The notes under the pieces are model-generated. The model had not been told where the DNA came from, made no database searches, and saw only the letters and a program-made list of their open reading frames with translations. Below are positions 1 through 9,539 of a stretch of DNA of 62,641 bases, one piece after another; the first letter of the stretch is position 1; each line of letters starts with the position of its first letter. The stretch is taken from the NCBI RefSeq assembly GCF_000310145.2, contig NZ_AMXA01000022.1, forward strand, positions 1 through 62,641. Direction: 5' to 3'. Made by a program: the position numbers and the translations under genes. Origin of the DNA: Thauera sp. 28. Its GTDB lineage: Bacteria > Pseudomonadota > Gammaproteobacteria > Burkholderiales > Rhodocyclaceae.

Positions 1-587
1 CTGATCGCCGCCAGCGATTCCGGGCTGCTGTTGTTGCCGTAGGGGTGGCCCGCGTAGAGCGCGGCATTGAACTGGCGGGCAGCAAGGCTGCCCGGCTTGG
101 TCAGCGCCTCGCGCAGGCCGGCGATCGCGCGTGCGCGCTCGCGCTCCAGAATCTCGGCAGGGAAGGTCGGTCGCGCCAGCACGGTGGCAATGAGTTCGAC
201 GGCCGCGTCGAGCTCGACTGGCGACGACAGGCTGCGCAGCGCCAGACTGGCGCGGTCGTTGTCGGCGCCGCCGCGAACCTGGGCGCCGAGGTCGGCCTTG
301 CGGTCGGCGATGGTCTGTTCGTCCAGGTTGCCGGCGCCCGCATCGAGCAGGGCCTGGGTCATGCTGGCCAGGCCGGCCTTGTCGGCAGGGTCGAGCGCGG
401 TGCCGGCGGCAAAGCTCACCTGGATATCGACCAGGGGCAGGGCGCGGCTTTCGACGAAATGCACGCGCGCGCCGGTCGGTGCGACCCAGTGCTGGATCTG
501 CGGGCCGGCGAGCGCAGGTGAGGCCAGGCCGAGGAAGCTGGCGAGGGCGAGAGCGGGGATGATCAGGGGGCGGATCGATGCGCGCAT
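1..587 (-). CDS. M16 family peptidase, non-catalytic-type subunit (partial, runs off left edge)
   Basis: Reading leftward from an ATG at 585-587 gives an uninterrupted frame to the window edge (195 codons seen). The product starts with a signal peptide (hydrophobic stretch ending ASPALA at about residue 27) and continues as an M16 (pitrilysin/insulinase) N-terminal domain. The position where active M16 enzymes carry HxxEH reads LASMTQALLDAG, so the zinc site is absent. It lies 28 bases after the zinc-containing partner, the usual arrangement for heterodimeric bacterial M16 pairs in which one subunit supplies zinc and the other a substrate-binding arginine/tyrosine pair. Export to the periplasm is inferred from the signal peptide. 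The C-terminal half is outside the window. Confidence 0.85.
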   Translation of the reverse strand, partial: MRASIRPLIIPALALASFLGLASPALAGPQIQHWVAPTGARVHFVESRALPLVDIQVSFAAGTALDPADKAGLASMTQALLDAGAGNLDEQTIADRKADLGAQVRGGADNDRASLALRSLSSPVELDAAVELIATVLARPTFPAEILERERARAIAGLREALTKPGSLAARQFNAALYAGHPYGNNSSPESLAAI

Positions 588-615
588 GGTTGCAGCGGTT
601 TCCTGTGCTGAGGCG

Positions 616-1992
616 TCAGTGGCGGGCGGGGGCGAAGGGCGAGCGCGGGCGTTGTTCGCCGAGCGGCTGCGGGTCGAGACGGGCGATGCTGAGGCTGGCG
701 TCGTCGAAATAGCGCCGCGCCACCGCTTGCACCTCGTCCGCAGTGACTGCGCGCAGGCCTTCGAGCAGCCTGTCCTCGTCGCGCCAGGACAGGCCTGCCG
801 ACTCCAGGTAGCCGATCTCCATCGCCTGGCCCATCAGCGAGTCGCGCTTGTAGACGCGGCTGGCGATGGCCTGGGTCTTGACGCGGGCGAGCTCTTCCGC
901 GCTGATGCCGTGGTCGCGGACGCGCTGCAGTTCGGCGCGCAGCGCGGCCTGGAGTTCATCTACCGTGCGCCCCGGGGCGGGTACGCCGTCGAGGTAGAAC
1001 AGCGACGGGCCGCGGCCGCTGCCGTCGTAGCCCGCGCCGACCGACACCGCGAGCTGTTCGTCGCGCACCAGGCGGCGGGTGAGGCGGGCGCCGTCATAGC
1101 CGTCGAGCACTGCGGCGAGCACCTGCAGCGCGTACGGTTCGCGCTCGTTTGCCGGGTCGCGCAGGGTGGGCACCTGCCAGGCCATGGCAAGGTAGGGCAG
1201 TTCGGCCGGCGCCCGCACCTCCGAGCTGCGCGGACCGCGCTGGGCAGGCTCGGGCGAGATGCGGCGCTCGGGCAGGGCGCGTGCCGGGATCGCGCCGTAG
1301 TGCTGCTCGGCGTCGCGGAAGACCTGTTGGTGGTCGACGTCGCCCACGACCACCAGCCAGGCATTGTTGGGCGCATACCAGCGCCGGTACCACTCGCGGG
1401 CGTCCTCGGGTTGCATGGCCTCGAGGTCGGGCATCCAGCCGATCACCGGGCGGCGGTAGGGATGAGCCTGGAAGGCGGTGGCCATCAGCTGCTCGTAGAC
1501 CAGCGCGCGCGGTTGGTCGTCGGTGCGCAGGCGGCGTTCCTCCTTCACGACCTCGAGCTCACGCGCGAACTCGTCGTCGGTGAGCACCAGGTTCTGCATG
1601 CGGTCGGCCTCGAGTGCCATCATCGCCGGCAGATGGGCGGGCGGCACCTGCTGAAAGTAGGCGGTGTAGTCCTTGCCGGTGAATGCATTGTCACGCCCGC
1701 CGACGGCGGCGACGCGCTTGTTGAACTCGCCCGGGCCGACCTCTCGCGTGCCCTTGAACATCATGTGTTCGAGCACGTGGGCCACGCCCGACACGCCGTC
1801 CGGCTCGTCCATCGCGCCAGCGTTGTACCAGACCATGTGCACCACGGAGGGCGCGCGGCGGTCTTCCTTTACGATCAACTTCATGCCGTTTGCAAGCGTG
1901 GTCTCGAACGGGTTGGCGAGGGCGGGCGATGCGGCGAGGGTGGCTGCCGCAATGCCCAGCAGCACTGAACGAAGGCGGGGTGAGCGAAACAT
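616..1992 (-). CDS. M16 family zinc peptidase, catalytic subunit
   Basis: The 458-residue product has a signal peptide (residues about 1-26, ending ASPALA) followed by two M16 half-domains. The inverted zinc motif HVLEH is at residues 72-76 (His72, Glu75, His76). This identifies a pitrilysin-type periplasmic endopeptidase. The start at 1992 is chosen because AGGA lies 7 bases upstream; an in-frame ATG five codons earlier (2007) has no ribosome-binding site. It is followed 28 bases later by the non-catalytic partner, and it is divergent from ftsY, the arrangement commonly seen in betaproteobacteria. Its substrate is not predictable from sequence. Confidence 0.9.
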   Translation of the reverse strand: MFRSPRLRSVLLGIAAATLAASPALANPFETTLANGMKLIVKEDRRAPSVVHMVWYNAGAMDEPDGVSGVAHVLEHMMFKGTREVGPGEFNKRVAAVGGRDNAFTGKDYTAYFQQVPPAHLPAMMALEADRMQNLVLTDDEFARELEVVKEERRLRTDDQPRALVYEQLMATAFQAHPYRRPVIGWMPDLEAMQPEDAREWYRRWYAPNNAWLVVVGDVDHQQVFRDAEQHYGAIPARALPERRISPEPAQRGPRSSEVRAPAELPYLAMAWQVPTLRDPANEREPYALQVLAAVLDGYDGARLTRRLVRDEQLAVSVGAGYDGSGRGPSLFYLDGVPAPGRTVDELQAALRAELQRVRDHGISAEELARVKTQAIASRVYKRDSLMGQAMEIGYLESAGLSWRDEDRLLEGLRAVTADEVQAVARRYFDDASLSIARLDPQPLGEQRPRSPFAPARH

Positions 1993-2156
1993 GGAGTTGT
2001 CCTGCATCTGTTAGAATTCGCGGCATTTCGCAGTACGGGCGCAGGCAGGGCCGGCGCGTGCCGCGGAGCCGCATCTTAGCGTGATCGGAGGCGGGCGCCC
2101 ACGCAACGGGTGCCGTGCGCACCGACGCAAAACGACCTCTCTGACCCGAGCGTTTC

Positions 2157-3341
2157 ATGTTTGGTTTCCTGAAGAAGAAGTCCCCAAAGCCCGAGGACGT
2201 GGCGCCCGCAGTAGCGGAACCGACGGCCGAGGTTGGCGTTCCCGCGCCTGCGGTGATCGACCCGGCCGCAGCGGCCGCTGCAGTGCCGGCGGTCGAGGTC
2301 GCGCAGCCAGCGGCTGAAGCCGTCGCCGAAGTGGTGCCTGAGGAGGGGGAGCCTGCAGCCGTGGCCGAGACGGTGGTGGCGCCGGCGCCGCGCCTGTCCT
2401 GGGGTGAGCGCCTCAAGGCAGGGCTGGCGCGCACGCGTCAGCAGATCGGCGGTGGCCTGGCCAACCTCTTCGGCCTGCGCAAGATCGACGAGGATCTGCT
2501 CGAGGAACTCGAATCCACCTTGCTGATGGCCGATTGCGGTGTAGATGCCACCCAGTACCTCATCGACGACCTGCGCATGCGCTGGAAGCGCGACCGCCTG
2601 GAAACCGCCGACCAGCTGCAGAAGGCGCTCGCCGACGGCCTGCACGGCATCATTGCGCCGCTCGAGCAGGCGCTTGAGCTCGGCAGCCACCAGCCCTTCA
2701 TCATCATGATCGCGGGCGTCAATGGCTCGGGCAAGACGACCTCGATCGGCAAGCTGGCAAAGTATTTCCAGGCCCAGGGCAAGAGTGTGCTGCTGGCGGC
2801 CGGCGATACCTTCCGCGCCGCTGCGCGCGAGCAGCTGATGACCTGGGGTGAGCGCAACAACGTCACCGTGGTCGCCCAGGAGGGCGGCGATGCCGCAGCG
2901 GTCATCTTCGATGCCATCAACGCCGCGCGTGCGCGCAAGATCGACGTCGTGCTCGCCGACACCGCCGGGCGCCTCCCCACCCAGCTCCACCTGATGGAAG
3001 AAATCGCCAAGGTGCGCCGGGTGATCGCCAAGGCCGACCCGAGCGGCCCGCACGAGGTGCTGCTGGTGCTCGACGCCAACATCGGCCAGAACGCGCTCGC
3101 CCAGGTCAAGGCCTTCGACAAGGCGATCGGCGTCACCGGCCTGGTGGTGACCAAGCTCGATGGCACCGCCAAGGGCGGTGTGCTGGCGGCGATCGCGCGC
3201 CAATGCCCCAAGCCGCTGCGCTTCATCGGTGTCGGCGAGGGTATCGACGACCTGCAGCCCTTCAGGGCGCGCGAGTTCGTGGATGCCTTGTTCGAACCTG
3301 GTGCAGGTGCGGTAAAGGCGGGAGCGGAAGCGCGCAGATGA
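2157..3341 (+). CDS. ftsY: Signal recognition particle receptor FtsY
   Basis: The 394-residue protein has an acidic, Ala/Pro/Glu-rich N-terminal A domain (residues about 10-80), an N domain, and the SRP-type GTPase G domain. Visible G motifs are GVNGSGKTT (G1, P-loop), DTAGRLPTQ (G3) and TKLDGTAKGG (G4/G5). It docks SRP-ribosome complexes at the membrane for co-translational insertion of inner-membrane proteins. The stop codon overlaps the ftsE start (ATGA), so ftsY, ftsE and ftsX form one transcription unit. The region before it (2008-2156) is shared with the divergent peptidase operon. Confidence 0.97.
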   Translation: MFGFLKKKSPKPEDVAPAVAEPTAEVGVPAPAVIDPAAAAAAVPAVEVAQPAAEAVAEVVPEEGEPAAVAETVVAPAPRLSWGERLKAGLARTRQQIGGGLANLFGLRKIDEDLLEELESTLLMADCGVDATQYLIDDLRMRWKRDRLETADQLQKALADGLHGIIAPLEQALELGSHQPFIIMIAGVNGSGKTTSIGKLAKYFQAQGKSVLLAAGDTFRAAAREQLMTWGERNNVTVVAQEGGDAAAVIFDAINAARARKIDVVLADTAGRLPTQLHLMEEIAKVRRVIAKADPSGPHEVLLVLDANIGQNALAQVKAFDKAIGVTGLVVTKLDGTAKGGVLAAIARQCPKPLRFIGVGEGIDDLQPFRAREFVDALFEPGAGAVKAGAEARR

Positions 3342-4030
3342 TCGTCTTCGAGGGCGTAGCCAAGCGCTATGCGGGCGGCTATACGGCGTTGGCCGGGATC
3401 AGTTTCGAGGTCCGCCACGGCGAACTCGTCGTGCTGTCCGGTCACTCGGGTGCGGGCAAGAGCACGCTGCTCAAGCTCATCCCGGTGATCGAGCGTCCGA
3501 GCGCCGGGCGTGTGCTCATCAATGGGCAGGATGTTTCCCATCTGCCGCGCACCGCCATTCCCTACCTGCGGCGCAACCTCGGCCTGGTGCTGCAGGAGAG
3601 CCGCCTGTTGTTCGACCGCAGCGTGTTCGACAACGTGATGCTGCCTCTCGTCATCACTGGCCATCCGCCGGGTGATGCCGCTCGCCGGGTCGGGGCGGCG
3701 CTCGAGCGTGTCGGTCTGGACGGGCGTGGCAAGGAAATGCCCGCAGGTCTCTCCGGTGGCGAGCAGCAGCGGGTAGCGATCGCACGTGCCATCGTCAACA
3801 GGCCCTCCATCCTGATTGCCGACGAACCTACGGCGCATCTTGATCCCGCCTATGCGGCGGACATTGCCGAGCTGTTCCGCTCCTTCAATCAGGCCGGGGT
3901 GACCGTGCTCATCTCCACGCATGATGCCAGTCTGTTCTCGGCGAGCCGGCCGCGCCGGCTCGTACTCGCGAAGGGGCAACTCGTGGAGGACTCGCGTCCC
4001 ACCGGGCGCCCGGCCATGGAGGCTGCATGA
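3338..4030 (+). CDS. ftsE: Cell division ATP-binding protein FtsE
   Basis: This 230-residue ABC ATPase has Walker A GHSGAGKST, signature LSGGEQQRV and Walker B ILIADEPT, followed by the H-loop STHD. The frame is open well upstream into ftsY, but the ATG at 3338 gives the normal FtsE length and overlaps the ftsY stop by four bases. FtsE pairs with FtsX at the septum to regulate amidase activators and septal peptidoglycan hydrolysis; it is not a classical transporter. It overlaps ftsX by four bases at the 3' end. Confidence 0.95.
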   Translation: MIVFEGVAKRYAGGYTALAGISFEVRHGELVVLSGHSGAGKSTLLKLIPVIERPSAGRVLINGQDVSHLPRTAIPYLRRNLGLVLQESRLLFDRSVFDNVMLPLVITGHPPGDAARRVGAALERVGLDGRGKEMPAGLSGGEQQRVAIARAIVNRPSILIADEPTAHLDPAYAADIAELFRSFNQAGVTVLISTHDASLFSASRPRRLVLAKGQLVEDSRPTGRPAMEAA

Positions 4031-4923
4031 TCCATTGGCTTTACCTGCACCTGCGCGCCATCGCCCATGCGTTGCGCCGCCTTGCCGCCCAGCCGTTGAG
4101 CACCCTGCTGTCCGCGCTGGTGGTCGGCATCGCGCTGTCGCTGCCGGGCGGCGGCTACCTGCTGCTGGACAATGTGTCCTCGCTGGCGCGCGGCGTCTCG
4201 GGCGCTCCCGAGATCAGTCTCTTTCTCGACATGGACGCCGGGCCCGAGGATCGCGCCGCCATCGAGCAGGGCCTGAAGGCAACGCCCGACCTCGGCAGCT
4301 ATCGTTTCGTGGCGCGCGACGAGGCTCTGCGCCAGCTCGAAGCGAGCGGCCTGGGTGACGTCCTCGGCGGGCTCAGCGCCAACCCGCTGCCCGATGCCTT
4401 CGTGCTGTCATTGCGCGAGGAGGATCCGGAGCTGTTCGAGCGCATGGCCGAGCAGATGGCGGCGTGGCCCAAGGTGGCCCATGTCCAGCTCGATTCGGCC
4501 TGGGTCAAGCGCCTGCATGCGCTGCTTGGGCTCGGACGCTCTGCCGTGCTCATGCTGGCGGGCTTGCTCGGCTTTGCGCTGGTGATCGTCACCTTCAACA
4601 CCATCCGCCTGCAGATTCTGACGCAACGCCAGGAGATCGCCGTCAGCCGCCTGCTGGGCGCCACCGACCCCTTCATCCGGAGGCCGTTCTACTGGTTTGG
4701 TGGCCTGCAGGGCGCGCTCGGCGGCTTGGTGGCCCTGGGTACGGTGTCGCTGGGCGTGCGGGCGCTCTCTGCCCCCGTCACCGCGCTGGCCGAGACCTAC
4801 GGCGCGGTGTTCGTGCTCAGTGGGCCGGACTGGCGTGCTGCACTGGCCATCGTTGCCTTCGCCGCGCTGCTCGGTTGGCTGGGGGCTGCCATCTCGGTGC
4901 GCAGGCACCTTGCCGGGGCTTGA
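4027..4923 (+). CDS. ftsX: Cell division permease-like protein FtsX
   Basis: This 298-residue membrane protein has a first transmembrane helix at about residues 20-45, a periplasmic domain (about 50-165) and three C-terminal helices, the four-helix FtsX/type VII ABC topology. It forms the membrane partner of FtsE. Start ATGA overlaps the ftsE stop. In many betaproteobacteria rpoH follows ftsX; here a 185-base gap with an OxyR-like site and ahpC follows instead. Confidence 0.93.
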   Translation: MIHWLYLHLRAIAHALRRLAAQPLSTLLSALVVGIALSLPGGGYLLLDNVSSLARGVSGAPEISLFLDMDAGPEDRAAIEQGLKATPDLGSYRFVARDEALRQLEASGLGDVLGGLSANPLPDAFVLSLREEDPELFERMAEQMAAWPKVAHVQLDSAWVKRLHALLGLGRSAVLMLAGLLGFALVIVTFNTIRLQILTQRQEIAVSRLLGATDPFIRRPFYWFGGLQGALGGLVALGTVSLGVRALSAPVTALAETYGAVFVLSGPDWRAALAIVAFAALLGWLGAAISVRRHLAGA

Positions 4924-4989
4924 AATCCGCGCGTATGCCCTGACGTATGATGCTGAAATCGATGGGGCGCCCTGGCGCCTGCTTTCTCT

Positions 4990-5056
4990 GATAGGTTGTT
5001 TCAATCGAGAGTATCTCGATAATCAATTAGATCAATGCATGGCGCCGATCTAGACT
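4990..5056 (+). promoter_or_regulatory. OxyR-like binding site and promoter of ahpC
   Basis: Four half-boxes sit in the OxyR 4-7-4-7-4-7-4 spacing: ATAG (4991-4994), CAAT (5002-5005), ATCT (5013-5016) and CAAT (5024-5027). The first arm, GATAGGTT (4990-4997), matches the E. coli OxyR consensus exactly. A -10-like TAGACT lies at 5051-5056 with no good -35, as expected for an activator-dependent promoter. The next gene is ahpC, a classical OxyR target. Seen: spacing and -10. Inferred: OxyR binding. Confidence 0.6.
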
Positions 5057-5108
5057 GTCATCCATCGAGTTTCACCCAACGTCCTGCAACCCCTCCTGGA
5101 GCAACTAC

Positions 5109-5672
5109 ATGTCGCTGATCAACACCCAAGTCCAGCCGTTCAAAGCCCAAGCCTTCAAGAATGGCAAGTTCATCGAAGTGACCGAAGCCGACCTGAAGGG
5201 CAAGTGGTCCGTGCTGATCTTCATGCCGGCTGCCTTCACTTTCAACTGCCCGACCGAGATCGAGGACGCTGCCGAGCACTACGCCGAGTTCCAGAAGGCT
5301 GGTGCCGAGGTGTACATCGTCACCACCGACACCCACTTCTCGCACAAGGTCTGGCACGAAACCTCGCCGGCGGTCGGCAAGGCCCAGTTCCCCCTGGTTG
5401 GCGACCCCACTCACCAGCTGACCCGCGCTTTCGGCGTGCATATCGAGGAAGCTGGTCTGGCTCTGCGCGGCACCTTCGTGATCGACCCGGAAGGCGTCAT
5501 CAAGACGATGGAAGTGCACGACAACGCCATCGCCCGTGACGTGACCGAAACCGTGCGCAAGCTCAAGGCCGCCCAGTACGTCGCGTCGCACCCGAACGAA
5601 GTCTGCCCGGCCAAGTGGAAGGAAGGCGAAGCCACGCTGGCGCCGTCGATCGACCTGGTCGGCAAGATCTAA
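5109..5672 (+). CDS. ahpC: Alkyl hydroperoxide reductase subunit C (2-Cys peroxiredoxin)
   Basis: The 187-residue protein is a typical AhpC. The peroxidatic motif PAAFTFNC places the catalytic cysteine at residue 47, and the resolving cysteine is Cys166 in EVCPAKW. It reduces H2O2, peroxynitrite and organic hydroperoxides in the cytoplasm and is re-reduced by AhpF, encoded 130 bases downstream. The upstream region carries an OxyR-like site. Length and both cysteines are normal, so the enzyme should be active. Confidence 0.96.
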   Translation: MSLINTQVQPFKAQAFKNGKFIEVTEADLKGKWSVLIFMPAAFTFNCPTEIEDAAEHYAEFQKAGAEVYIVTTDTHFSHKVWHETSPAVGKAQFPLVGDPTHQLTRAFGVHIEEAGLALRGTFVIDPEGVIKTMEVHDNAIARDVTETVRKLKAAQYVASHPNEVCPAKWKEGEATLAPSIDLVGKI

Positions 5673-5689
5673 GCAGGCCGCAGCATCTG

Positions 5690-5743
5690 CCCGGGCCCAT
5701 GGGGTCCGGGCCGTGAGTCCAGCAGCCGGCCCCGTGCCGGCTG
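5690..5743 (+). promoter_or_regulatory. Two consecutive hairpins between ahpC and ahpF
   Basis: CCCGGGCCC (5690-5698) can pair with GGGTCCGGG (5702-5710, one G-U pair). CAGCCGGC (5723-5730) pairs perfectly with GCCGGCTG (5736-5743). No T-run follows either, so these are better read as mRNA-stabilising or attenuating hairpins that would let ahpC transcripts exceed ahpF than as full terminators. Function is inference. Confidence 0.4.
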
Positions 5744-5802
5744 TGTCGTATCAGGACCGCTCAAAACCGCAGCGGCCGGAATCATCCAAAGGAACAACCG
5801 TC

Positions 5803-7362
5803 ATGCTTGACGCCAACATCAAGACTCAACTGAAAGCCTACCTGGAGCGGGTGACGCAGCCGATCGAGATCGTGGCGTCGCTGGACGATGGTCCCAAGTC
5901 CAAGGAAATGCTCGAACTGCTGCACGACGTGGTCGAGCAGTCGAAACTCATCACCCTGATCGAGCGCCGCGATGACGACGAGCGCAAGCCCTCGTTCTCG
6001 GTCGGGCCGCGTGGTGGAGAGGCGCGTGTGCGCTTCGCCGGCCTGCCGATGGGCCACGAATTCACCTCGCTGATCCTTGCCCTGCTGCAGGCCGGTGGCT
6101 ACCCGCCCAAGGTCGAGGCCGAGGTGATCGAGCAGATCAGGACCCTCGACGTCGAGCTCAATTTCGAGACCTACATCTCGCTGTCCTGCCATAACTGCCC
6201 GGATGTGGTGCAGGCCCTGAACCTGATGGCAGTGCTCAACCCGAAGATCCGCCACACCATGATCGACGGCGCACTGTTCCAGAAGGAAGTGGAGGAGCGC
6301 CAGATCATGGCGGTGCCCACCGTCTATCTGAATGGCGAGGAGTTCGACCAGGGCCGCCTCGAACTGGGCCAGATCCTGGCCAAGGTCGACACCGGCGCTG
6401 CGGCGCGCGACGCCAGGAAACTGGCCGAGAAGGCTGCATTCGACGTGCTGGTGGTGGGCGGTGGCCCAGCGGGTGCGGCGGCGGCGATCTACGCTGCACG
6501 CAAGGGTATTCGCACCGGCGTGGTCGCCGAACGCTTCGGTGGCCAGGTGATGGATACGATGGCGATCGAGAACTTCATCTCGGTGAAGTACACCGAAGGT
6601 CCCAAGCTGGTCGCGGCCCTCGAGGAGCACGTCAAGGAATATGAAGTCGACGTCATGAACCTGCAGCGCGTCGCCGCCGTGGTGCCGGGCGAGAACCTGC
6701 ACGAAGTAAAGATGGAGAACGGCGCCAGCCTCAGGGCCAAGACCGTGATCGTCGCCACCGGTGCGCGCTGGCGCGAGATGAACGTGCCCGGCGAGAAGGC
6801 GTTCCGCGGCAAGGGCGTGGCCTACTGCCCGCACTGCGACGGCCCGCTGTTCAAGGGCAAGCGCGTCGCGGTGATCGGTGGTGGCAACTCGGGTGTCGAG
6901 GCCGCGATCGACCTCGCCGGCGTGGTCGCTCATGTGACCCTGCTCGAGTTCGCCGATGACCTGCGTGCCGACGCCGTGCTGCAGAAGAAGCTCTACAGCC
7001 TGCCCAACGTCAGCGTCATCAAGAGCGCGCAGACCACCGAGGTTACCGGCACCGACAAGGTCAACGGCCTGGTGTACAAGGACCGTAACACCGAGCAGGT
7101 GCACCGCGTCGAGCTCGAGGGCATCTTCGTGCAGATCGGTCTGCTGCCCAATACCGACTTCCTCAAGGGCACGGTCGAGCTGTCGCGCTTCGGCGAGGTC
7201 ATCGTCGATGCCAAGGGTCAGACCTCGGTGCCGGGCATCTTCGCTGCCGGCGACTGCACCACGGTGCCGTACAAGCAGATCATCATCGCCATGGGCGAAG
7301 GCTCCAAGGCTTCGCTGTCGGCCTTCGATCACCTGATTCGCAGCAGCGCACCGGCGATGTAA
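5803..7362 (+). CDS. ahpF: Alkyl hydroperoxide reductase subunit F
   Basis: The 519-residue flavoprotein has the AhpF layout: an N-terminal tandem thioredoxin-fold domain with CHNC at residues 129-132, then a thioredoxin-reductase-like FAD/NAD(P)H module with GGGPAG and CPHC at residues 342-345. It passes electrons from NADH through FAD and both disulfide centres to AhpC. The ATG at 5803 is used because AAAGGAAC lies just upstream and gives the family's usual length; the frame is open 30 codons further upstream without a recognisable protein. Confidence 0.95.
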   Translation: MLDANIKTQLKAYLERVTQPIEIVASLDDGPKSKEMLELLHDVVEQSKLITLIERRDDDERKPSFSVGPRGGEARVRFAGLPMGHEFTSLILALLQAGGYPPKVEAEVIEQIRTLDVELNFETYISLSCHNCPDVVQALNLMAVLNPKIRHTMIDGALFQKEVEERQIMAVPTVYLNGEEFDQGRLELGQILAKVDTGAAARDARKLAEKAAFDVLVVGGGPAGAAAAIYAARKGIRTGVVAERFGGQVMDTMAIENFISVKYTEGPKLVAALEEHVKEYEVDVMNLQRVAAVVPGENLHEVKMENGASLRAKTVIVATGARWREMNVPGEKAFRGKGVAYCPHCDGPLFKGKRVAVIGGGNSGVEAAIDLAGVVAHVTLLEFADDLRADAVLQKKLYSLPNVSVIKSAQTTEVTGTDKVNGLVYKDRNTEQVHRVELEGIFVQIGLLPNTDFLKGTVELSRFGEVIVDAKGQTSVPGIFAAGDCTTVPYKQIIIAMGEGSKASLSAFDHLIRSSAPAM

Positions 7363-7404
7363 GCTCACACGGGGGCGCTGCCCCCCCGTGCTGCTGCCCC
7401 CCAT

Positions 7405-7490
7405 GTAGGAGCGGCGCCAGCCGCGAGGTGTTGTTGTGCAGCGCCCTGGCGCCGTCGCCTTCAACCCCTCGCGGCTGGCGCCGCTCCTAC
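7405..7490. repeat. REP-like inverted pair
   Basis: A 24-base element beginning GTAGGAGCGGC at 7405-7428 is repeated as its exact reverse complement at 7467-7490. Both ends of the element also occur in the array at 38834-39240, so this is a second site of the same dispersed REP/BIME-type family. It lies after ahpF and before a terminator, the common 3'-flank location for such elements. Confidence 0.75.
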
Positions 7491-7519
7491 AGCAGTCCTC
7501 GCGCGGCCTCGCGCGGCCC

Positions 7520-7539
7520 AGCCCCGTACGGGGCTTTTT
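7520..7539 (+). terminator. Intrinsic terminator after ahpF
   Basis: AGCCCC (7520-7525) pairs with GGGGCT (7530-7535) around a GTAC loop, followed by a T-run. It closes the ahpC-ahpF unit ahead of the ABC exporter gene. Confidence 0.8.
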
Positions 7540-7605
7540 GCCATTGTGCGGGCAACCACGGCACACTCTGGCTGTCACATGCCGAGATCATCGAGGAGCC
7601 CATCA

Positions 7606-9501
7606 GTGCCTTTCAGCTGGTTCGAACGTCGTATCGACCCCTATCCCGAAGCCGCGCCCGGCCCTGCGCCGCGCGGCTTCTTCGCCTTCCTGTGGGCGGG
7701 TACAGAGGGCATGCGGCCCTTCATCCTCGGCATGATGCTGCTCACCGCGAGCATCGGCGCCTTCGAGGCCTTGCTGTTCGCCATGCTCGGCAAGGTGGTC
7801 GACTGGCTCGCTGCGGTCGAACCCGCGCGCTTGTGGGCCGACGAGGGTGGCACCCTGCTGCTGCTTGCGGCCATCATCGTCGGCAGCATCGCGCTGGTGG
7901 CGGTGCAGACCATGCTCAAGCACCAGAGCCTGGCGGGCAATTTCCCGATGCGGCTGCGCTGGAACTTCCACCGTCTGATGCTCGGCCAGAGCATGAGCTT
8001 CTACCAGGATGAATTCGCCGGCCGGGTCTCGGCCAAGGTCATGCAGACCGCGCTCGCGGTGCGCGATACCTGCCTGATCATGACCGACATCCTGGTCTTC
8101 GTGACCATCTACTTCGTCACTCTCACCCTGGTGGTGGCGAGCTTCGACGTCTGGTTCCTCGCCCCCTTCCTGGGTTGGCTGGCGCTCTATGCACTGGTGC
8201 TGCGCTGGTTCGTGCCGCGCCTGTCGAAGGTGTCGCGCGTCCAGGCCGACGCCCGTGCACTGATGACCGGGCGCATCACCGACGCCTACACCAACATCGC
8301 CACCGTCAAGCTGTTCTCCCACGCTGGCCGTGAGGCAGGCTACGCACGGGGCGCGATGCAGGAGTTCCTGCACACGGTGCATGCGCAGATGCGCCTGGTG
8401 AGCGGCATCGAGATCGTCGTGCACAGCTTGTCGATGGGCCTCATCCTCTCCACCAGCGGGGTGGCGCTGTGGCTGTGGAGCCAGGGCCAGGTCGGCGTTG
8501 GCGCGGTGGCGGCGGCGACCGCGATGGCGCTGCGCCTCAATGGCATGTCGCACTGGGTGATGTGGGAGATGGCCTCGCTGTTCGAGAACGTCGGCACCGT
8601 GCAGGACGGCATCAACACCTTGTCGCGCCCGCATGCGGTTGTGGATCGCGCGGATGCCAGGCCGCTGGTGGTGAGCCGTGGCGAAGTCCGCTTCGAGCAC
8701 CTCGGCTTCGCCTATGGTGCGACGGGCGCGCAGGCGCGGCGGGTGATCGACGATTTCACGCTCACCATCCGCGCGGGCGAGAAGATCGGCGTGGTCGGGC
8801 GCTCGGGCGCGGGCAAGTCGACCCTGGTGAACCTGCTGTTGCGCTTCTACGACCTCGAGCAGGGCCGCATCCTGATCGACGGCCAGGACATCGCCAGCGT
8901 CACCCAGAACAGCCTGCGCGCGCAGATCGGTATGGTCACCCAGGACACCTCGCTGCTGCACCGTTCGGTGCGAGACAACATCCTCTACGGCCGCCCCGAT
9001 GCCTCCGATGCGGACATGATTGCGGCAGCCAAGCGTGCGGAAGCGCACGACTTCATCCTCGGCCTCACCGACCCCAAGGGGCGGCGCGGCTACGACGCCC
9101 ATGTGGGCGAGCGCGGCGTCAAACTCTCCGGCGGCCAGCGCCAGCGCATCGCGATCGCGCGCGTGATGCTGAAGGACGCGCCCATCCTGCTGCTCGATGA
9201 GGCCACCAGTGCGCTCGACTCCGAGGTCGAGGCCGCGATCCAGGAGAGCCTCTACCGTCTCATGGAAGGCAAGACCGTGGTGGCGATCGCGCACCGGCTG
9301 TCTACGATCGCCGCCATGGACCGCCTGGTGGTGATGGACCGTGGGCGGATCGTGGAGGAGGGCGATCACCGCAGCCTGCTTGCCCAGGGGGGGCTGTATG
9401 CGCGCCTCTGGGCGCATCAGAGCGGCGGTTTTCTGGGTAGCGAGGACGAGGAGGCAGTGGCCGCGCCCGGGCGGACGACGGTCTCCACTGTGGATGCATG
9501 A
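7606..9501 (+). CDS. ABC exporter, fused membrane and ATPase domains (ABCB/MsbA-like)
   Basis: The 631-residue protein has an N-terminal six-helix ABC exporter domain (about residues 30-340) fused to an ATPase domain. Walker A GRSGAGKST begins near residue 398, the signature LSGGQ is at 507-511 and Walker B ILLLDEAT follows. It should be an inner-membrane homodimeric exporter of lipids, peptides or drugs; the substrate is unknown. The GTG at 7606 is chosen because GAGGAG lies 7 bases upstream; the earlier in-frame ATGs have no such site. Confidence 0.88.
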   Translation: MPFSWFERRIDPYPEAAPGPAPRGFFAFLWAGTEGMRPFILGMMLLTASIGAFEALLFAMLGKVVDWLAAVEPARLWADEGGTLLLLAAIIVGSIALVAVQTMLKHQSLAGNFPMRLRWNFHRLMLGQSMSFYQDEFAGRVSAKVMQTALAVRDTCLIMTDILVFVTIYFVTLTLVVASFDVWFLAPFLGWLALYALVLRWFVPRLSKVSRVQADARALMTGRITDAYTNIATVKLFSHAGREAGYARGAMQEFLHTVHAQMRLVSGIEIVVHSLSMGLILSTSGVALWLWSQGQVGVGAVAAATAMALRLNGMSHWVMWEMASLFENVGTVQDGINTLSRPHAVVDRADARPLVVSRGEVRFEHLGFAYGATGAQARRVIDDFTLTIRAGEKIGVVGRSGAGKSTLVNLLLRFYDLEQGRILIDGQDIASVTQNSLRAQIGMVTQDTSLLHRSVRDNILYGRPDASDADMIAAAKRAEAHDFILGLTDPKGRRGYDAHVGERGVKLSGGQRQRIAIARVMLKDAPILLLDEATSALDSEVEAAIQESLYRLMEGKTVVAIAHRLSTIAAMDRLVVMDRGRIVEEGDHRSLLAQGGLYARLWAHQSGGFLGSEDEEAVAAPGRTTVSTVDA

Positions 9502-9539
9502 GCTTCCCAGCCATCTTTCCGGCGGTCTAGACTAGGCGC

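Noticed and set aside
67-1968. A 633-codon plus-strand frame opposite the M16 peptidase genes
   Set aside because: It is the antisense shadow of two clear peptidases; GC-rich DNA often leaves such frames open and the translation shows no domain.
7603-9417. A 604-codon minus-strand frame opposite the ABC exporter
   Set aside because: Low-complexity His/Arg/Gln translation, and all ABC motifs are on the plus strand.
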